A stretch of 49,985 nt of DNA from an uncultured Planctomycetaceae bacterium (GCA_937916515.1 CALFSX010000267.1:1-49985), one strand, 5' to 3'. Shown: positions 36,145 through 45,009, counted from the first letter of the stretch. Program-made: numbers and translations. Notes: generated by a model not told the origin, from the letters alone.

Positions 36145-36222
36145 GATGATTTGTATCCCGCTTCGCGGGATTAATCGTTCAGGTAGATTCATGACCATGA
36201 ACCGATCAGCAAGGCGTTGTAA

Positions 36223-36888
36223 TTAACCGGCGACAGGCATTTGCGGGACCGTTTCCACGTGAGTCACTTTTTCGGATTTTAGGATCAACTCACATTCTCC
36301 ACGTCGGTCAAACATCGCTCGAACGTATTGCTTCTTAATCTGCCCTGACGACAGATAGCCGTTGTACGGCAAAGTTGCCCACGCCCGCGCAATGTTTTCG
36401 TCAAGATACCAACAGCTTCCAGCCAGCAATTCCTGTCGATGACCACGAAATACGGTCACCGTCTGAGGTAATTGCTTCCAGCCTTCATGCTCGTGGGTAG
36501 TCATCACAGCAGAAATGTCATGGTCTGCCGGGTGGCCCGAGAGCACTTCAAAGAAGGAAGACGTTTGAGCGATCACATCCGGCGAGTTCCAGCATTGCCC
36601 AAGAAATTGAAGCGACTCAGGTGTCGCAAGCGTGTCTATGTCTGGACTGTTCTCGAAACTTTGCTGGATGTACAGGTCAATACGATCCTGGACAGCAAGA
36701 TTGGGATAGAAGCAGTTCCATTGATTCGAATAATCAATGGAACCAGCCACAGCAGCCAGCTGAAATTCATAGCATCGATTGATACGTGCATAGAACGCTG
36801 GGTAAGCAAGTGGCCATTCAACCAGTGGGTGATTCAGCGAGTGTCCGAGAAGATGCGGGCGTAAATCTTCGTGAAGTTCAGCAAACAT
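36223..36888 (-). CDS. Hypothetical protein with ADP-ribosyltransferase-like motifs
   Basis: A 221-residue protein with no signal peptide. Residues 145-170 contain VFRGHRQELLAGSCWYLDEN and then IARAWA, which resembles the R..(S)(W)..D..vA..(W/F)A core of R-S-E type mono-ADP-ribosyltransferases: Arg148, Ser158, and a possible catalytic ExE (Glu198, Glu200) in RRGECELIL. The first 140 residues are unassigned. The likeness is by eye only; many bacterial hypothetical proteins share this FRG...SW pattern. It is followed by the thioredoxin-fold lipoprotein gene. Confidence 0.55.
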   Translation of the reverse strand: MFAELHEDLRPHLLGHSLNHPLVEWPLAYPAFYARINRCYEFQLAAVAGSIDYSNQWNCFYPNLAVQDRIDLYIQQSFENSPDIDTLATPESLQFLGQCWNSPDVIAQTSSFFEVLSGHPADHDISAVMTTHEHEGWKQLPQTVTVFRGHRQELLAGSCWYLDENIARAWATLPYNGYLSSGQIKKQYVRAMFDRRGECELILKSEKVTHVETVPQMPVAG

Positions 36889-37159
36889 CTTCAGCTCAAA
36901 CCCGGCCCGGTATTCTCACGGTCTTTCCGACGATTCAACTGCTCTTTTCGTGTTTCAGCGACAGCCGATCATCGATTGAAACGGATAAGAAGCTATCAGG
37001 TCAAGCGAGTCGTCACTACAAGCCTGCAAAGAGGTTCCTGCGACAGCGCGGTGATTGCGTCTCGGTTGTGGCCACCGCTGTCGTAATTCATGAACCGCCT
37101 GAAACGGTGTTCTGAAACGGCCTTCTGGAATGTTGAACAACGGTCGCATTCGTCAACGT

Positions 37160-37786
37160 TCAGCAACAGATTTGCTTCGGCCTGTTGGCGCGTAATCGCG
37201 ACGCGCAAGCCAGAGTCAGCAGTAGCATGCATGACGCAATCGTTTTCGGCTCCGGCACGGCGGCAGCGCCAGATACGCTAACCGAAACGGCACCGAAGGC
37301 AGCTGAGTCACCGGAGGTTGACGTGTAGCTTCCCACGTTGATGTCGGACGGATTTAAGCCTTGAACAACTAACTTACTTCCCATAGGGTCAAGCAGTTCC
37401 AAAGCGTTGTACAGCTTCCCGCTGATTAAAGGTTGCCCAAAATCAGAGCCGCCATCGTCGGAAAAAATTCGAAAGCTGTTGGCGCTGGTTATTTACAGCT
37501 TGTTCAGGAACGATGGAAGGCTGAACGGGTCCGCACCATCAACACTCATTGCCAGCGTGTTGCTCAAATCGAACACGCCGGTTGTGTTAAAAATCGAACC
37601 AGAAAAAGCGTCGAATTCCAGAGTTGTATCCGTTGTGGCAGCGGACGTTCCGGTACCTGCCCAGGAAAGTTCGACTCCACCACCCGTCTGTTTAAACTGA
37701 ATCATCAGGTCGGCGCGGCAGGTGTCATTTGCGAAAACAAACAGCGTTATGGCAAGAAAGGCGCGTATAGAAACGAAAGAATTCAT
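37160..37786 (-). pseudogene. PEP-CTERM protein gene interrupted by one in-frame stop
   Basis: The reading frame starts at ATG 37786 with a signal peptide (SIRAFLAITLFVFANDTCRA) and runs through a beta-rich exoprotein domain to a TAA at 37493-37495. In the same frame it continues without another stop as ITSANSFRIFSDDGGSDFGQ to a PEP-CTERM tail (VPEPKTIASCMLLLTLACAS) with a basic end. Full length would be 208 residues. PEP-CTERM proteins are sorted to the surface by exosortase. Because the frame is unchanged and both halves are protein-like, this is a nonsense mutation, a base-call error, or recoding. Upstream, no strong ribosome-binding site is seen. Confidence 0.8.
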
Positions 37787-38111
37787 GAGCTGCAGAATCA
37801 AGAGGTGTAAAATGGACGAAGTCGCCGGATGTTGACTGACTGCAATTCAAACTGCAACCCTTCCCACCGTTTTTCAAAAACGGCCAATTCGCTTGGAGAA
37901 TATGCCATTTCGCCGTAGACTGGGACCGCACACTGTACGACATACCTGCACTTACTCGTCATGTTTGGTAGCTTTCGGGCGTTCGCCGTTGCTGGGCCTG
38001 CGACTCGGACGTTTCAAACACCAAGGCACGCATGTGCTTGTCGTTCCACACCGAAGTTCTGTTTTCGATAACAACGCGAAGTAAAATTTAGATTTAAAAG
38101 GCGAATCACTT
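37787..38111. other. Divergent intergenic region, nothing recognised
   Basis: These 325 bp separate the PEP-CTERM gene from the divergent TIM-barrel gene. Nothing beyond short shadow frames was seen; promoters for both genes should lie here. Confidence 0.45.
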
Positions 38112-39062
38112 ATGGTTTCTTCCAGCTCTCGACGTTCTTTTCTGGCCGCATCGGCCGGCCTGATGGCCGCAGGACTTTCCGGGCAGGTTTCAGCCGCTTT
38201 TACGGCGGCTGCTGTCGCGCCGAAGTTTCGGATTTCTTTGGCAGAATGGTCGCTGCATAAGATGCTGAAAGGCGGCAAGCTGGACAACCTGGATTTTGCG
38301 GCCACTGCAAAGAACGAATTCGGCATTGAAGGGATTGAGTACGTCAATCAGTTCTTCAAAGACAAAGCCAACGACAAAGCGTATCTGGCCGAACTTAACA
38401 AGCGAGCCGCCGACAATGGGGTCACCCAATTGTTGATCATGATCGACGGCGAAGGACAGCTGGGAGCTGCAAGCCTGACCGAAAGAGCGAAGGCCGTTGA
38501 AAATCATTACAAGTGGGTTGAAGCCGCCAAGGAGCTGGGCTGCCACTCCATCCGAGTCAACGCGGGCAGCAGCGGCAGCTACGATGATCAGATTCATCGT
38601 GCGGCAGATGGCCTGCGAGCTCTTAGCGAATTTGGTGGCAAGCACGGAATTAACGTGATTGTGGAAAATCACGGTGGTCTTTCGTCCAACGGAGCATGGT
38701 TGTCCAGCGTCATTAAAAAGGTCGACCATCCTCGCTGCGGCACCTTGCCAGACTTCGGCAACTTCGCCATCAACCGCAAAAACAACGAATGGTACGATCG
38801 CTACCAGGGCACCAAAGAATTGATGCCGTTTGCGAAAGCGGTAAGTGCCAAGACTCACGACTTCGACGACGCCAAGCCATATTGCACCATCGACACTGGA
38901 TCTGGCAAAGAAACGGACTATGTCCAGATGCTGAAGATTGTTGCTGACGCTGGCTATGAAGGCTGGATTGGCATCGAATACGAAGGCGGCAAGCTGGACG
39001 AATTTGCGGGTATCAAGGCCAGCAAAGCGTTGCTGGAACGAGCCATCGCGAAGTTGGCTTAG
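38112..39062 (+). CDS. Tat-exported sugar phosphate isomerase/epimerase-like TIM barrel
   Basis: A 316-residue protein with a Tat signal ([20 protein letters not shown], Arg7-Arg8) and a xylose-isomerase-like TIM barrel. Typical segments are [12 protein letters not shown] at strand 1, [33 protein letters not shown] with the metal-ligand Glu, [10 protein letters not shown], and [13 protein letters not shown] with the second Glu. This family includes hydroxypyruvate isomerase and inosose dehydratase relatives; exported members are frequent in planctomycetes, with unknown substrates. An intrinsic terminator follows at 39126. Confidence 0.92.
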   Translation: MVSSSSRRSFLAASAGLMAAGLSGQVSAAFTAAAVAPKFRISLAEWSLHKMLKGGKLDNLDFAATAKNEFGIEGIEYVNQFFKDKANDKAYLAELNKRAADNGVTQLLIMIDGEGQLGAASLTERAKAVENHYKWVEAAKELGCHSIRVNAGSSGSYDDQIHRAADGLRALSEFGGKHGINVIVENHGGLSSNGAWLSSVIKKVDHPRCGTLPDFGNFAINRKNNEWYDRYQGTKELMPFAKAVSAKTHDFDDAKPYCTIDTGSGKETDYVQMLKIVADAGYEGWIGIEYEGGKLDEFAGIKASKALLERAIAKLA

Positions 39063-39125
39063 ATCGCAAAGAGGGCCATCCATTGCTGTGCTGTTCAGGC
39101 AGTGGCGCTACGCGAAAAATTGAGT

Positions 39126-39160
39126 GCCCGGCTTGTTGCAAGCCGGGCCTCTTTTATTTT
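39126..39160 (+). terminator. Intrinsic terminator after the TIM-barrel gene
   Basis: A perfect 9-bp stem GCCCGGCTT/AAGCCGGGC with a 5-nt loop is followed by CTCTTTTATTTT. It lies 63 bp after the stop codon and 69 bp before the cysteine desulfurase start, so the two genes are probably separate units. Confidence 0.9.
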
Positions 39161-39228
39161 AAGACGTTTGTTCGTCTGAATGCAGAGCACTCGTTGCTCA
39201 CCAAAAACGTTTGTTCACTGGGATCGAC

Positions 39229-40365
39229 ATGAAGTCTCGAATCTATTTTGACAACAACGCGACGACGAAAATTCTGCCGGAAGTGGCGGATGTGATGACG
39301 TCCGCATGGCAGACGGCGTTTGCGAATCCCGGCAGCCAACACAGCTTCGGCCGTGACGCTCGACCACTGCTGGAAGACAGCCGCGAAGCGATTGCGCGCG
39401 TGTTGGATGCCGATGCGTCGGAAGTAATCTTCACCAGCGGTGGCACGGAGTCCATCAATTCGGCGATCTACGGATTGACGCTTGGCCGCAAAGGCTACAT
39501 TGCTTTAACCGCTGGCGAACATCCCGCGACAACTGCCGCCTGCGAAAGAGCTCGCCAGACGGGACTCAAGTTGTTGAATCTTGGCGTTGATGCCAGCGGC
39601 TTGCTGAAGTCGGAACAGTACAACGATTTGCCGTGGAACGAACTGAAACTGGTTTGCGTGATTGTCGCTCACAACGAAACGGGCGTTATTCAGAACCTTT
39701 CGGAATTGTCCGAATTGTGCCAACAGCACCGGGTTCCTTTATTGATTGATGCCGTGCAGGCGGTGGGCAAAATTTCTGTTAGCTTTCGAAAGCTGAAGGC
39801 GACAGCCCTGGCATTTGGTGCTCATAAGTTTCACGGGCCACGCGGAATCGGCGGTCTGCTGTTGAAGCGAGGCGTTCAGTTGCCTGCTTTTCTGGAAGGT
39901 GGTCATCAGGAATCCGGTCGCCGAGCCGGCACCGAACCTGTGCCGCTAATTGCAGGAATGGCCAAAGCTCTGGAAGTGTTCGATCGCGACCAATCTTTCA
40001 GAATGGAACAGGTTGGCAAGCTGCGAGACCGTCTGCAACAACTGCTGAAAGAAACGTGTAATCCCGTGATTGTGCACGGCGAACATGCTCCGCGATTGCC
40101 AAACACGCTTAGCGTTGCGTTTCCGGGAGCCGACGGAGAAGCGATGCTGGTGAACTTTGACCTGGAAGGCATCGCCTGTTCGTTGGGCAGCACGTGTGCC
40201 AGCGGATCTGCTGAACCAGCTCCTTCGCTGTTGGCAATGGGGTGTGCCGCTGAGGTGTGCAAAAGCTCTGTGCGGTTTTCACTCAGCGCTCAAAACACTA
40301 TGGAAGAAGTCGAATCTGCTGCACAGCGAATTGCATCTGTGGTAGCTCGCCTTCGAGCTGGCTAA
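39229..40365 (+). CDS. Cysteine desulfurase, NifS/IscS-like
   Basis: A 378-residue PLP enzyme that removes sulfur from cysteine for Fe-S clusters, thiolation or cofactors. Family features: N-terminal IYFDNNATTKILPEV, FTSGGTESINSAIYG, His98 in GEHPA, AHNETGVIQNL, Asp174 in LLIDAVQAVGK, PLP lysine Lys200 in AFGAHKFHGPRGIGG, and the active-site Cys324 in the loop GSTCASGS. The ATG at 39229 gives the family N-terminus; a TTG at 39211 is less likely. No iscU, iscA or tRNA-thiolation gene is beside it, so the sulfur acceptor is unknown. A type-A repeat begins 17 bp after the stop. Confidence 0.95.
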   Translation: MKSRIYFDNNATTKILPEVADVMTSAWQTAFANPGSQHSFGRDARPLLEDSREAIARVLDADASEVIFTSGGTESINSAIYGLTLGRKGYIALTAGEHPATTAACERARQTGLKLLNLGVDASGLLKSEQYNDLPWNELKLVCVIVAHNETGVIQNLSELSELCQQHRVPLLIDAVQAVGKISVSFRKLKATALAFGAHKFHGPRGIGGLLLKRGVQLPAFLEGGHQESGRRAGTEPVPLIAGMAKALEVFDRDQSFRMEQVGKLRDRLQQLLKETCNPVIVHGEHAPRLPNTLSVAFPGADGEAMLVNFDLEGIACSLGSTCASGSAEPAPSLLAMGCAAEVCKSSVRFSLSAQNTMEEVESAAQRIASVVARLRAG

Positions 40366-40381
40366 ACTTACCGGCTAACTA

Positions 40382-40514
40382 CAAGGGCTTCGCCCTTGAC
40401 CCAGTGGCGTGGATGGCGGGATGATGTGGGACGTTCGAATCGCCGAGCCGCTCCGTTGTCGCTACGACAAACACGCGAGCACCGTCCGCGCATCATTTTG
40501 AGTAAGACTCTAAC
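40382..40514 (+). repeat. Type-A dispersed repeat, copy 5
   Basis: A full copy in the opposite orientation to copies 1 and 3: hairpin CAAGGGCTTCGCCCTTG, GGACGTTCGAATCGCCGAGC, GCTCCGTTGTCGCTACGAC, a variable hairpin around GCGAGCACCGTCCGCGC, and the end ATTTTGAGTAAGACTCTAAC. Directly behind it (40519-40540) is a second shared motif also present at 43181-43203. Confidence 0.9.
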
Positions 40515-40518
40515 TAGT

Positions 40519-40540
40519 CCGTGCCTCAGACCATTCGAGC
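40519..40540. repeat. Short shared motif beside repeat copy 5
   Basis: CCGTGCCTCAGACCATTCGA and two following bases match, with one difference, the reverse complement of 43181-43203 beside copy 6. Both lie at type-A repeats, so they may be one larger unit. Confidence 0.7.
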
Positions 40541-40657
40541 TATCGCCAGGAAACGCGACTACGTCGCTCAGTAAACCTGACTCAATGTGAACATGTTCGC
40601 TGCACTATGTCGTGTAGATATCTCTGATTTCGTACTCCAAACATCTGGAACCATTCA

Positions 40658-41407
40658 ATGTCAGCATCGATTCGTTTCTTTTTATGCAGCATGGCACTTG
40701 CAACGTTCTCCGTTTGTGTTGCCCAGGATACGGCCGTGGTCGAACCACCTGCGGCAGTTGCAAATGCACCAGCCAACCAGGACACCGCCAGGCCCGGTTT
40801 GAACGATCGCTTTCTTGATCCGGAACTGGATGTCAGCGAATGGCTGGGACGCTTCGAAATCGAAAGCCGCGAAGTTTATTCAGCCAGAGAACGAGTGTTG
40901 GATGCGTGCGGCATTAAGCCCGGCATGTCGGTGGCAGACATTGGAGCGGGGACTGGTTTCTATACTCGGCTATTTGCCGAAACGGTTGGCAAGCAGGGCT
41001 GGGTGTACGCTGTTGATATTTCGCCGCGTTTTCTGGAAGACATCAACAATAAGGCAGACGAACAGAAGGTGTCTAACCTGACATGCGTTTTGTGCTCAGA
41101 ACGTTCTGCACACCTGCCACCGAATTCCGTGGATGTCGTGTTTATCTGCGACACCTACCACCACTTCGCACACCACGAATCGACTCTGGCTTCAATTCAC
41201 AAAGCTCTAAAACCAGGTGGTACTTTGGTTCTTGTGGAATTTCACCGGATTCCCGGACAGTCGACAGACTTCATCATGGGACACGTACGTGCCGGACAGG
41301 AAGTCTTCAAGAGCGAGATTGTAAGTGCCGGCTTTGAATTTGATGCCGAAGTGAACATTCCGACGTTCAAGGAAAATTACCTGCTTAAGTTTCGGAAGCC
41401 GCAATAG
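40658..41407 (+). CDS. Methyltransferase-like protein with signal peptide
   Basis: A 249-residue class I methyltransferase with an N-terminal signal-like segment (IRFFLCSMALATFSVCVAQ, residues 5-23) and an Ala/Pro linker. Motif I is VADIGAGTGFYTRL (Asp94 to Gly100); later motifs are VYAVDISPRFLED, CDTYHHFAHHEST and LKPGGTLVLVEFHR. If the signal is used, the enzyme would act outside the cytoplasm, where SAM supply is unknown; a membrane-anchored cytoplasmic form is also possible. It converges with the methyltransferase gene at 41385, overlapping by 23 bp. Confidence 0.85.
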   Translation: MSASIRFFLCSMALATFSVCVAQDTAVVEPPAAVANAPANQDTARPGLNDRFLDPELDVSEWLGRFEIESREVYSARERVLDACGIKPGMSVADIGAGTGFYTRLFAETVGKQGWVYAVDISPRFLEDINNKADEQKVSNLTCVLCSERSAHLPPNSVDVVFICDTYHHFAHHESTLASIHKALKPGGTLVLVEFHRIPGQSTDFIMGHVRAGQEVFKSEIVSAGFEFDAEVNIPTFKENYLLKFRKPQ

Positions 41408-42110
41408 GCTTGCGAAGTATGATAAGGCGGATGGAGTTTGCCGGACCGGAAGCTTCATCCACCTGACATTCTGCGTCTTCTGGGCCCATATCTTCCCAGC
41501 GTCGGTTAATATCGGTGCCAAAAGGGCGAGTTAGAAAATTCAATATTCGGCGGCCAACTGAAGGTCGATGACCGCCGTGCAGGAACTTGTCCAGCACAAC
41601 AAGACGTCCGCCGGGTTGCAGAACTCGCATGGCTTCTGCGACGCATGTTCGCGGATTTGGAACCACAGAAACGATCAGCGTCAACACCACCAGGTCAAAC
41701 GCCTGATTTGCCAGCGGCAGCCGCTGAGCGTCACCGCACACCGAGACAAACGGCAGGCTTAACGACGTGGCTTTACGATTGGAGCGTGACAGCATTGTTG
41801 TGCTCAGGTCGATGCCAACCAGCACGTCGAGTTCAGTTTGCATCGTCGCCAAAATTGGCAGGTCGGCCCCTGTCCCCACACCGACTAACAGCACACGCCG
41901 TGCATTTGCCGATGCGGCGATAGAAAGTGCTTTCCGGCGAACAGCGGTGACCGGGTGGTACTTTAAAAGGGCGTCATAAACTGGAGCCCACAGCGAAAAC
42001 ACGACCGCGTTCCAGCGGTTGGAGAATGTCAAAAGTCTGACTTCTTTCGCAACAGATTGTTCGACAAAGTTACAGGGAAAACCATCGATTCGCTGCGGTA
42101 GAAATTTCAT
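41385..42110 (-). CDS. Class I SAM-dependent methyltransferase (UbiE/PmtA-like)
   Basis: A 241-residue methyltransferase. After WNAVVFSLWAPVYDALLKYH comes motif I (RVLLVGVGTGADLPIL), the acidic second strand VLVGIDLS, FDLVVLTLIVSVVPN and a typical LQPGGRLVVLDKFLH, closest to the UbiE and phosphatidylethanolamine N-methyltransferase group; lipid or quinone methylation is a guess. The ATG at 42110 is chosen over a TTG at 42152. Its 3' end overlaps the convergent signal-peptide methyltransferase by 23 bp. The 5' end is divergent from the 74-residue gene at 42195. Confidence 0.85.
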   Translation of the reverse strand: MKFLPQRIDGFPCNFVEQSVAKEVRLLTFSNRWNAVVFSLWAPVYDALLKYHPVTAVRRKALSIAASANARRVLLVGVGTGADLPILATMQTELDVLVGIDLSTTMLSRSNRKATSLSLPFVSVCGDAQRLPLANQAFDLVVLTLIVSVVPNPRTCVAEAMRVLQPGGRLVVLDKFLHGGHRPSVGRRILNFLTRPFGTDINRRWEDMGPEDAECQVDEASGPANSIRLIILRKPIAASET

Positions 42111-42194
42111 CGGCACAGTACGTGCAACAAGAACAGGTGTCTGTTCTGTCAACGACCAGCTTCTGTCCGTTACGTACTGATTGAAAGCCCGATC

Positions 42195-42419
42195 ATGTCT
42201 TTTGTTCGAATCGAAACCAGCGACAATGATACTCGCTGGATCAATCTTTTGCAGGTGAGTCGCGTTACGTTTGGCCGCGACGAATCTGGTGTCGACGTGT
42301 TGGTCGCAGTGTTTGCGGATGGCAACGTGGGCGACTGTTTAAAGATTCGTGGCACCGACGAAGTGAATCGAGCGGCGATTCTGGAATTTCAGCGTGCCCT
42401 GAATCATCACTGCGAATAG
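42195..42419 (+). CDS. Small hypothetical protein
   Basis: A 74-residue acidic protein with alternating strands (FVRIETSDNDTRWINLLQVS, VDVLVAVFADGNVGDCLKIR) and a C-terminal helix. The composition looks coding and the start is a clear ATG. I recognise no family; the WINL..V..V pattern is reminiscent of small beta-barrel proteins. It is divergent from the methyltransferase gene. Confidence 0.55.
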   Translation: MSFVRIETSDNDTRWINLLQVSRVTFGRDESGVDVLVAVFADGNVGDCLKIRGTDEVNRAAILEFQRALNHHCE

Positions 42420-42618
42420 AGCCTCACGCTTAGCAGAATACTTTCCGAATTCGGCACAACACAATGACAGCGAATCCAGCTGTTGGCCGCGCAGAACCCG
42501 AATTGCATTATGAGGGCTGGTTCCCGCCAGCCAGAACCGTCCACAACAACAGGTCAACGGCTCTGGTTTTCCGACGGACGTTTTCGATGGAACAACGTAG
42601 AGTAGCCCTGTGTGGCCG

Positions 42619-43077
42619 TTATGGATGCACAAATTCGTGTTCTGGATGACGAACCGTCAGCACGGGACACGGTGCTTTGCGGACAACTTTTTCCGCGACG
42701 CTGCCCATCAACATGTGCGTGAATGCGCCTCTTCCGTGCGTGCCCATAACAATCATGTCTGCGTTGCTGGCTTTGGCGTGCTTAATGATTTCCACAAACG
42801 GAAACCCGTCAACAATAATCCTATTGACCGGAAAAGCGTAGTCGGCCCATTCCGAGTGTAGTTCTTCCATTTGCTGTTCTGCGTCAGAACGCATGCTTTG
42901 CTTCAGAACTTCCATCGGTTGATAGCTAAGCAGCGCGTTGGCTGGCACGGGTTCAACCACATGCAACAGGTCAACCGCAGCGGCGAATTGATCAGCAAAG
43001 GCGATGGCGTACATTAATGCCGTTTTGCCTGGTTCGCTGAAGTCTATGGGCATCAGAATTCTTTTGATATTCAACAT
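42619..43077 (-). CDS. Universal stress protein, ATP-binding type
   Basis: A 152-residue UspA-family protein. It starts with IKRILMPIDFSEPGKTAL and carries the ATP-binding pattern VMGTHGRGAFTHMLMGSVAE (residues 110-129), ending in CPVLTVRHPEHEF. Usp proteins bind ATP/AMP and modulate stress survival. A second Usp gene lies 193 bp upstream on the same strand, with a different sequence but the same PEH(E/K)F ending, which points to an old tandem duplication. Confidence 0.93.
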   Translation of the reverse strand: MLNIKRILMPIDFSEPGKTALMYAIAFADQFAAAVDLLHVVEPVPANALLSYQPMEVLKQSMRSDAEQQMEELHSEWADYAFPVNRIIVDGFPFVEIIKHAKASNADMIVMGTHGRGAFTHMLMGSVAEKVVRKAPCPVLTVRHPEHEFVHP

Positions 43078-43137
43078 GACCGATAGCCTTTCGTGAGAGG
43101 TAGGTTGGAATTCTTAAAGCAGCAAACTTGTTCACGT

Positions 43138-43170
43138 TGAGTCAAGTTTTCTGAACGACAACGGAGCGTT
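43138..43170 (-). repeat. Type-A dispersed repeat, copy 6 (fragment)
   Basis: Only TTTTCTGAACGACAACGGAG and a few flanking bases remain. The preceding GAGTCAAGTTTTCT matches the left side of copy 4, indicating a shared truncated subtype. The motif at 43181-43203 follows. Confidence 0.6.
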
Positions 43171-43270
43171 TCTGAGCGGCAGCTCAAATGGTCTGAGGCA
43201 CGGCCTCGTTGGAATTCGTACAGTGCTGTTCAATCAGCATCCGTCAAACACTGAAACAATGCTTTGCGTT

Positions 43271-43744
43271 TTAAAGTGAGACGAACTTGTGCTCAGGATC
43301 GCGAACCGTTAACACGGGGCATGTAGAACTGCGGACCAACAGGTCGGCCACGCTTCCCATCAATACGTGAGCCAGCCCGGAACGACCGTGGGTTCCCGTC
43401 ACCAGCAGGTCGGCATTGGTCGTTTTCACAAACGACAGAATTTCCGGAACCGCAAATCCCATGCGAATGGCGCGTTTTACTTTCGTGGCGTCAGTAATTG
43501 GCGCAGTCGGCATGTGTCCCAGAGCGGTCAGGGCCACTTCGTTCATCTGCCGTTCGCAGTCGGCAATGTTGATTCCGTAATCAACCTGACATTGTTCAAC
43601 GAACTGTGCGATGGGATACACAACAACGTGCAGAATAGTCAGTTCGGCGTCGAACTTCGCAGCAAGTTCACACGCCGCCGCAACGGCGCATTCACTTAGT
43701 GGACTCAGATCTGTGGTGACGACGATTCGATTAAGAGAAATCAT
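43271..43744 (-). CDS. Universal stress protein, ATP-binding type, second copy
   Basis: A 157-residue UspA-family protein starting LNRIVVTTDLSPLSECAVAA, with the ATP-binding pattern VTGTHGRSGLAHVLMGSVAD and the ending CPVLTVRDPEHKF. The ATG at 43744 has GAGG upstream (TTGAGGCAGCTT) and is preferred over the in-frame TTG at 43756. It lies upstream of the other Usp gene in the same direction, separated by a repeat fragment, and downstream of the cytochrome gene by 91 bp. Confidence 0.92.
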   Translation of the reverse strand: MISLNRIVVTTDLSPLSECAVAAACELAAKFDAELTILHVVVYPIAQFVEQCQVDYGINIADCERQMNEVALTALGHMPTAPITDATKVKRAIRMGFAVPEILSFVKTTNADLLVTGTHGRSGLAHVLMGSVADLLVRSSTCPVLTVRDPEHKFVSL

Positions 43745-43835
43745 AAGCTGCCTCAATTGGCCGCAATGTTGCGGTAAGTTTGTCTGCCAGGTTGCCCTGA
43801 CTTTGGGTGAGTCAGACTGACGTCGCAGCGAAGTG

Positions 43836-44381
43836 CTACTTCGCCAGTTTTAGTTGTGCCAGTTCAGCCGCAGGGTTGTTTGGCCCCAGATCGGCAATCG
43901 CCATGTCTCGCACCCATTGATGGCACTGAATGCAGCTCATGGTCACATCCATCCATGCCAGAGCGGCGCCGTCGATGGATTGCTTTTCTGCCTTGGATTT
44001 GAGTTGTTCAACGCTGCGCCGAAATTCCTGGCTGTGCTGCATGTACATCATGTTTGTGGAAGCACGCCATTTTTCATGGTTGCTCATTGTCAGCAACTGG
44101 TCAGCTCCCTTGGTTACCAGAGTCAATTCGTCTGTCACCAATCCTCGAAGAATCAAATTGGACGAAGCCAGCTTCTTCAGCATGAAATCTTTTAACAAAA
44201 CGGTGACGGGTTCTTCGTCGTCCGCTGATGCTGCAGGCTTGGTCTGAGGAGTTTCGTCACTTGCGACTTTCTGCTGCATGGCGGCAACCGGCTGAGCTGC
44301 AACGTTGTGCGTCTGGCTTAGAATCGCAAAGCCGATCGAAAGAACCCCCAGAAACGTAAAGGCGGCTGTAAACTTCGTCAT
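43836..44381 (-). CDS. Small c-type cytochrome (single CxxCH)
   Basis: A 181-residue exported protein: signal peptide FTAAFTFLGVLSIGFAILSQ, an acidic linker, then a helical domain with one haem site C150-I-Q-C-H154 near the C-terminus. The late position of CxxCH and the helical bundle character (LKKLASSNLILRGLVTDELT) resemble cytochrome c-prime-like or planctomycete cytochrome proteins. The ATG at 44381 is supported by a GGAGAA site upstream. It heads a same-strand run with two Usp genes; a redox or stress link is inferred from context only. Confidence 0.8.
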   Translation of the reverse strand: MTKFTAAFTFLGVLSIGFAILSQTHNVAAQPVAAMQQKVASDETPQTKPAASADDEEPVTVLLKDFMLKKLASSNLILRGLVTDELTLVTKGADQLLTMSNHEKWRASTNMMYMQHSQEFRRSVEQLKSKAEKQSIDGAALAWMDVTMSCIQCHQWVRDMAIADLGPNNPAAELAQLKLAK

Positions 44382-45009
44382 GAAAGTTCTCCGGAAATGA
44401 GGGTGTGGCTGATGACTGTCAGCATTCGATTGGCGAATAACTATCTGTTCAACAGTCTTACGCAAACGTTGTTCCACACGGCGGTCTGTAAGTGGTTCCA
44501 GCGTTAACGTTGCTCGTTCTTCCGGCATGGTGGCGTTTATAGCCGACATATCGCGTTACGATCTTCAGAAAGCCGTGCTGGCGTGTGATGCCGAATCTGC
44601 CACGCAGGCTGGTTCCACAGACGCGGCGGCTCAGAAACGTGCGGATTGGCTCAATCACGACAAAAAGCGCGCGGATTGTCTCAGGTTGAGTAATGGTTTG
44701 TGACAGCTAAAAAAGCGGTCTGGTTGTAGTGGACGACGTTACGAGTCCCTTTTCGTTGCCGTCTCATCTGGACTCGTGACCTCGTCCACGACCCAGCAAA
44801 TTAAGTGGACCAGACCACTAGTGGCAGGTGTGAAGCCGTACCGGCGTGTTCTGGTTACTGAGTCTGGTCCACGGATGAAACACCGATTTGCACAGATGTT
44901 CTTATGCTGCACAATGCGGTCAACACATCGAGATCTGTGAACATCTGTGTTTCGTCCGTGGCCAATGTGACCTGCGGCTAATTCCTTCGATCGCTAACAC
45001 ACAGCGACG
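44382..45009. other. Intergenic region with long stem-loop
   Basis: These 628 bp lie between the ion-channel and cytochrome genes, both on the minus strand. The stretch 44382-44549 is open in the cytochrome frame but outside its likely start. The main structure is the stem-loop at 44717-44816. The rest shows no gene. Confidence 0.55.
44717..44816. repeat. Nested stem-loop, near-perfect 20-bp inner stem
   Basis: The inner stem is GTGGACGACGTTACGAGTCC (44729-44748) against GGACTCGTGACCTCGTCCAC (44770-44789), with one mismatch and one G-T pair, around a 21-nt loop. An outer GGTCTGG (44717-44723) can pair with CCAGACC (44810-44816). Confidence 0.85.

Noticed and set aside
38190-39083. A 297-residue open frame on the minus strand
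   Set aside because: It is antisense to the Tat-exported TIM-barrel gene, whose motifs and signal peptide are convincing.
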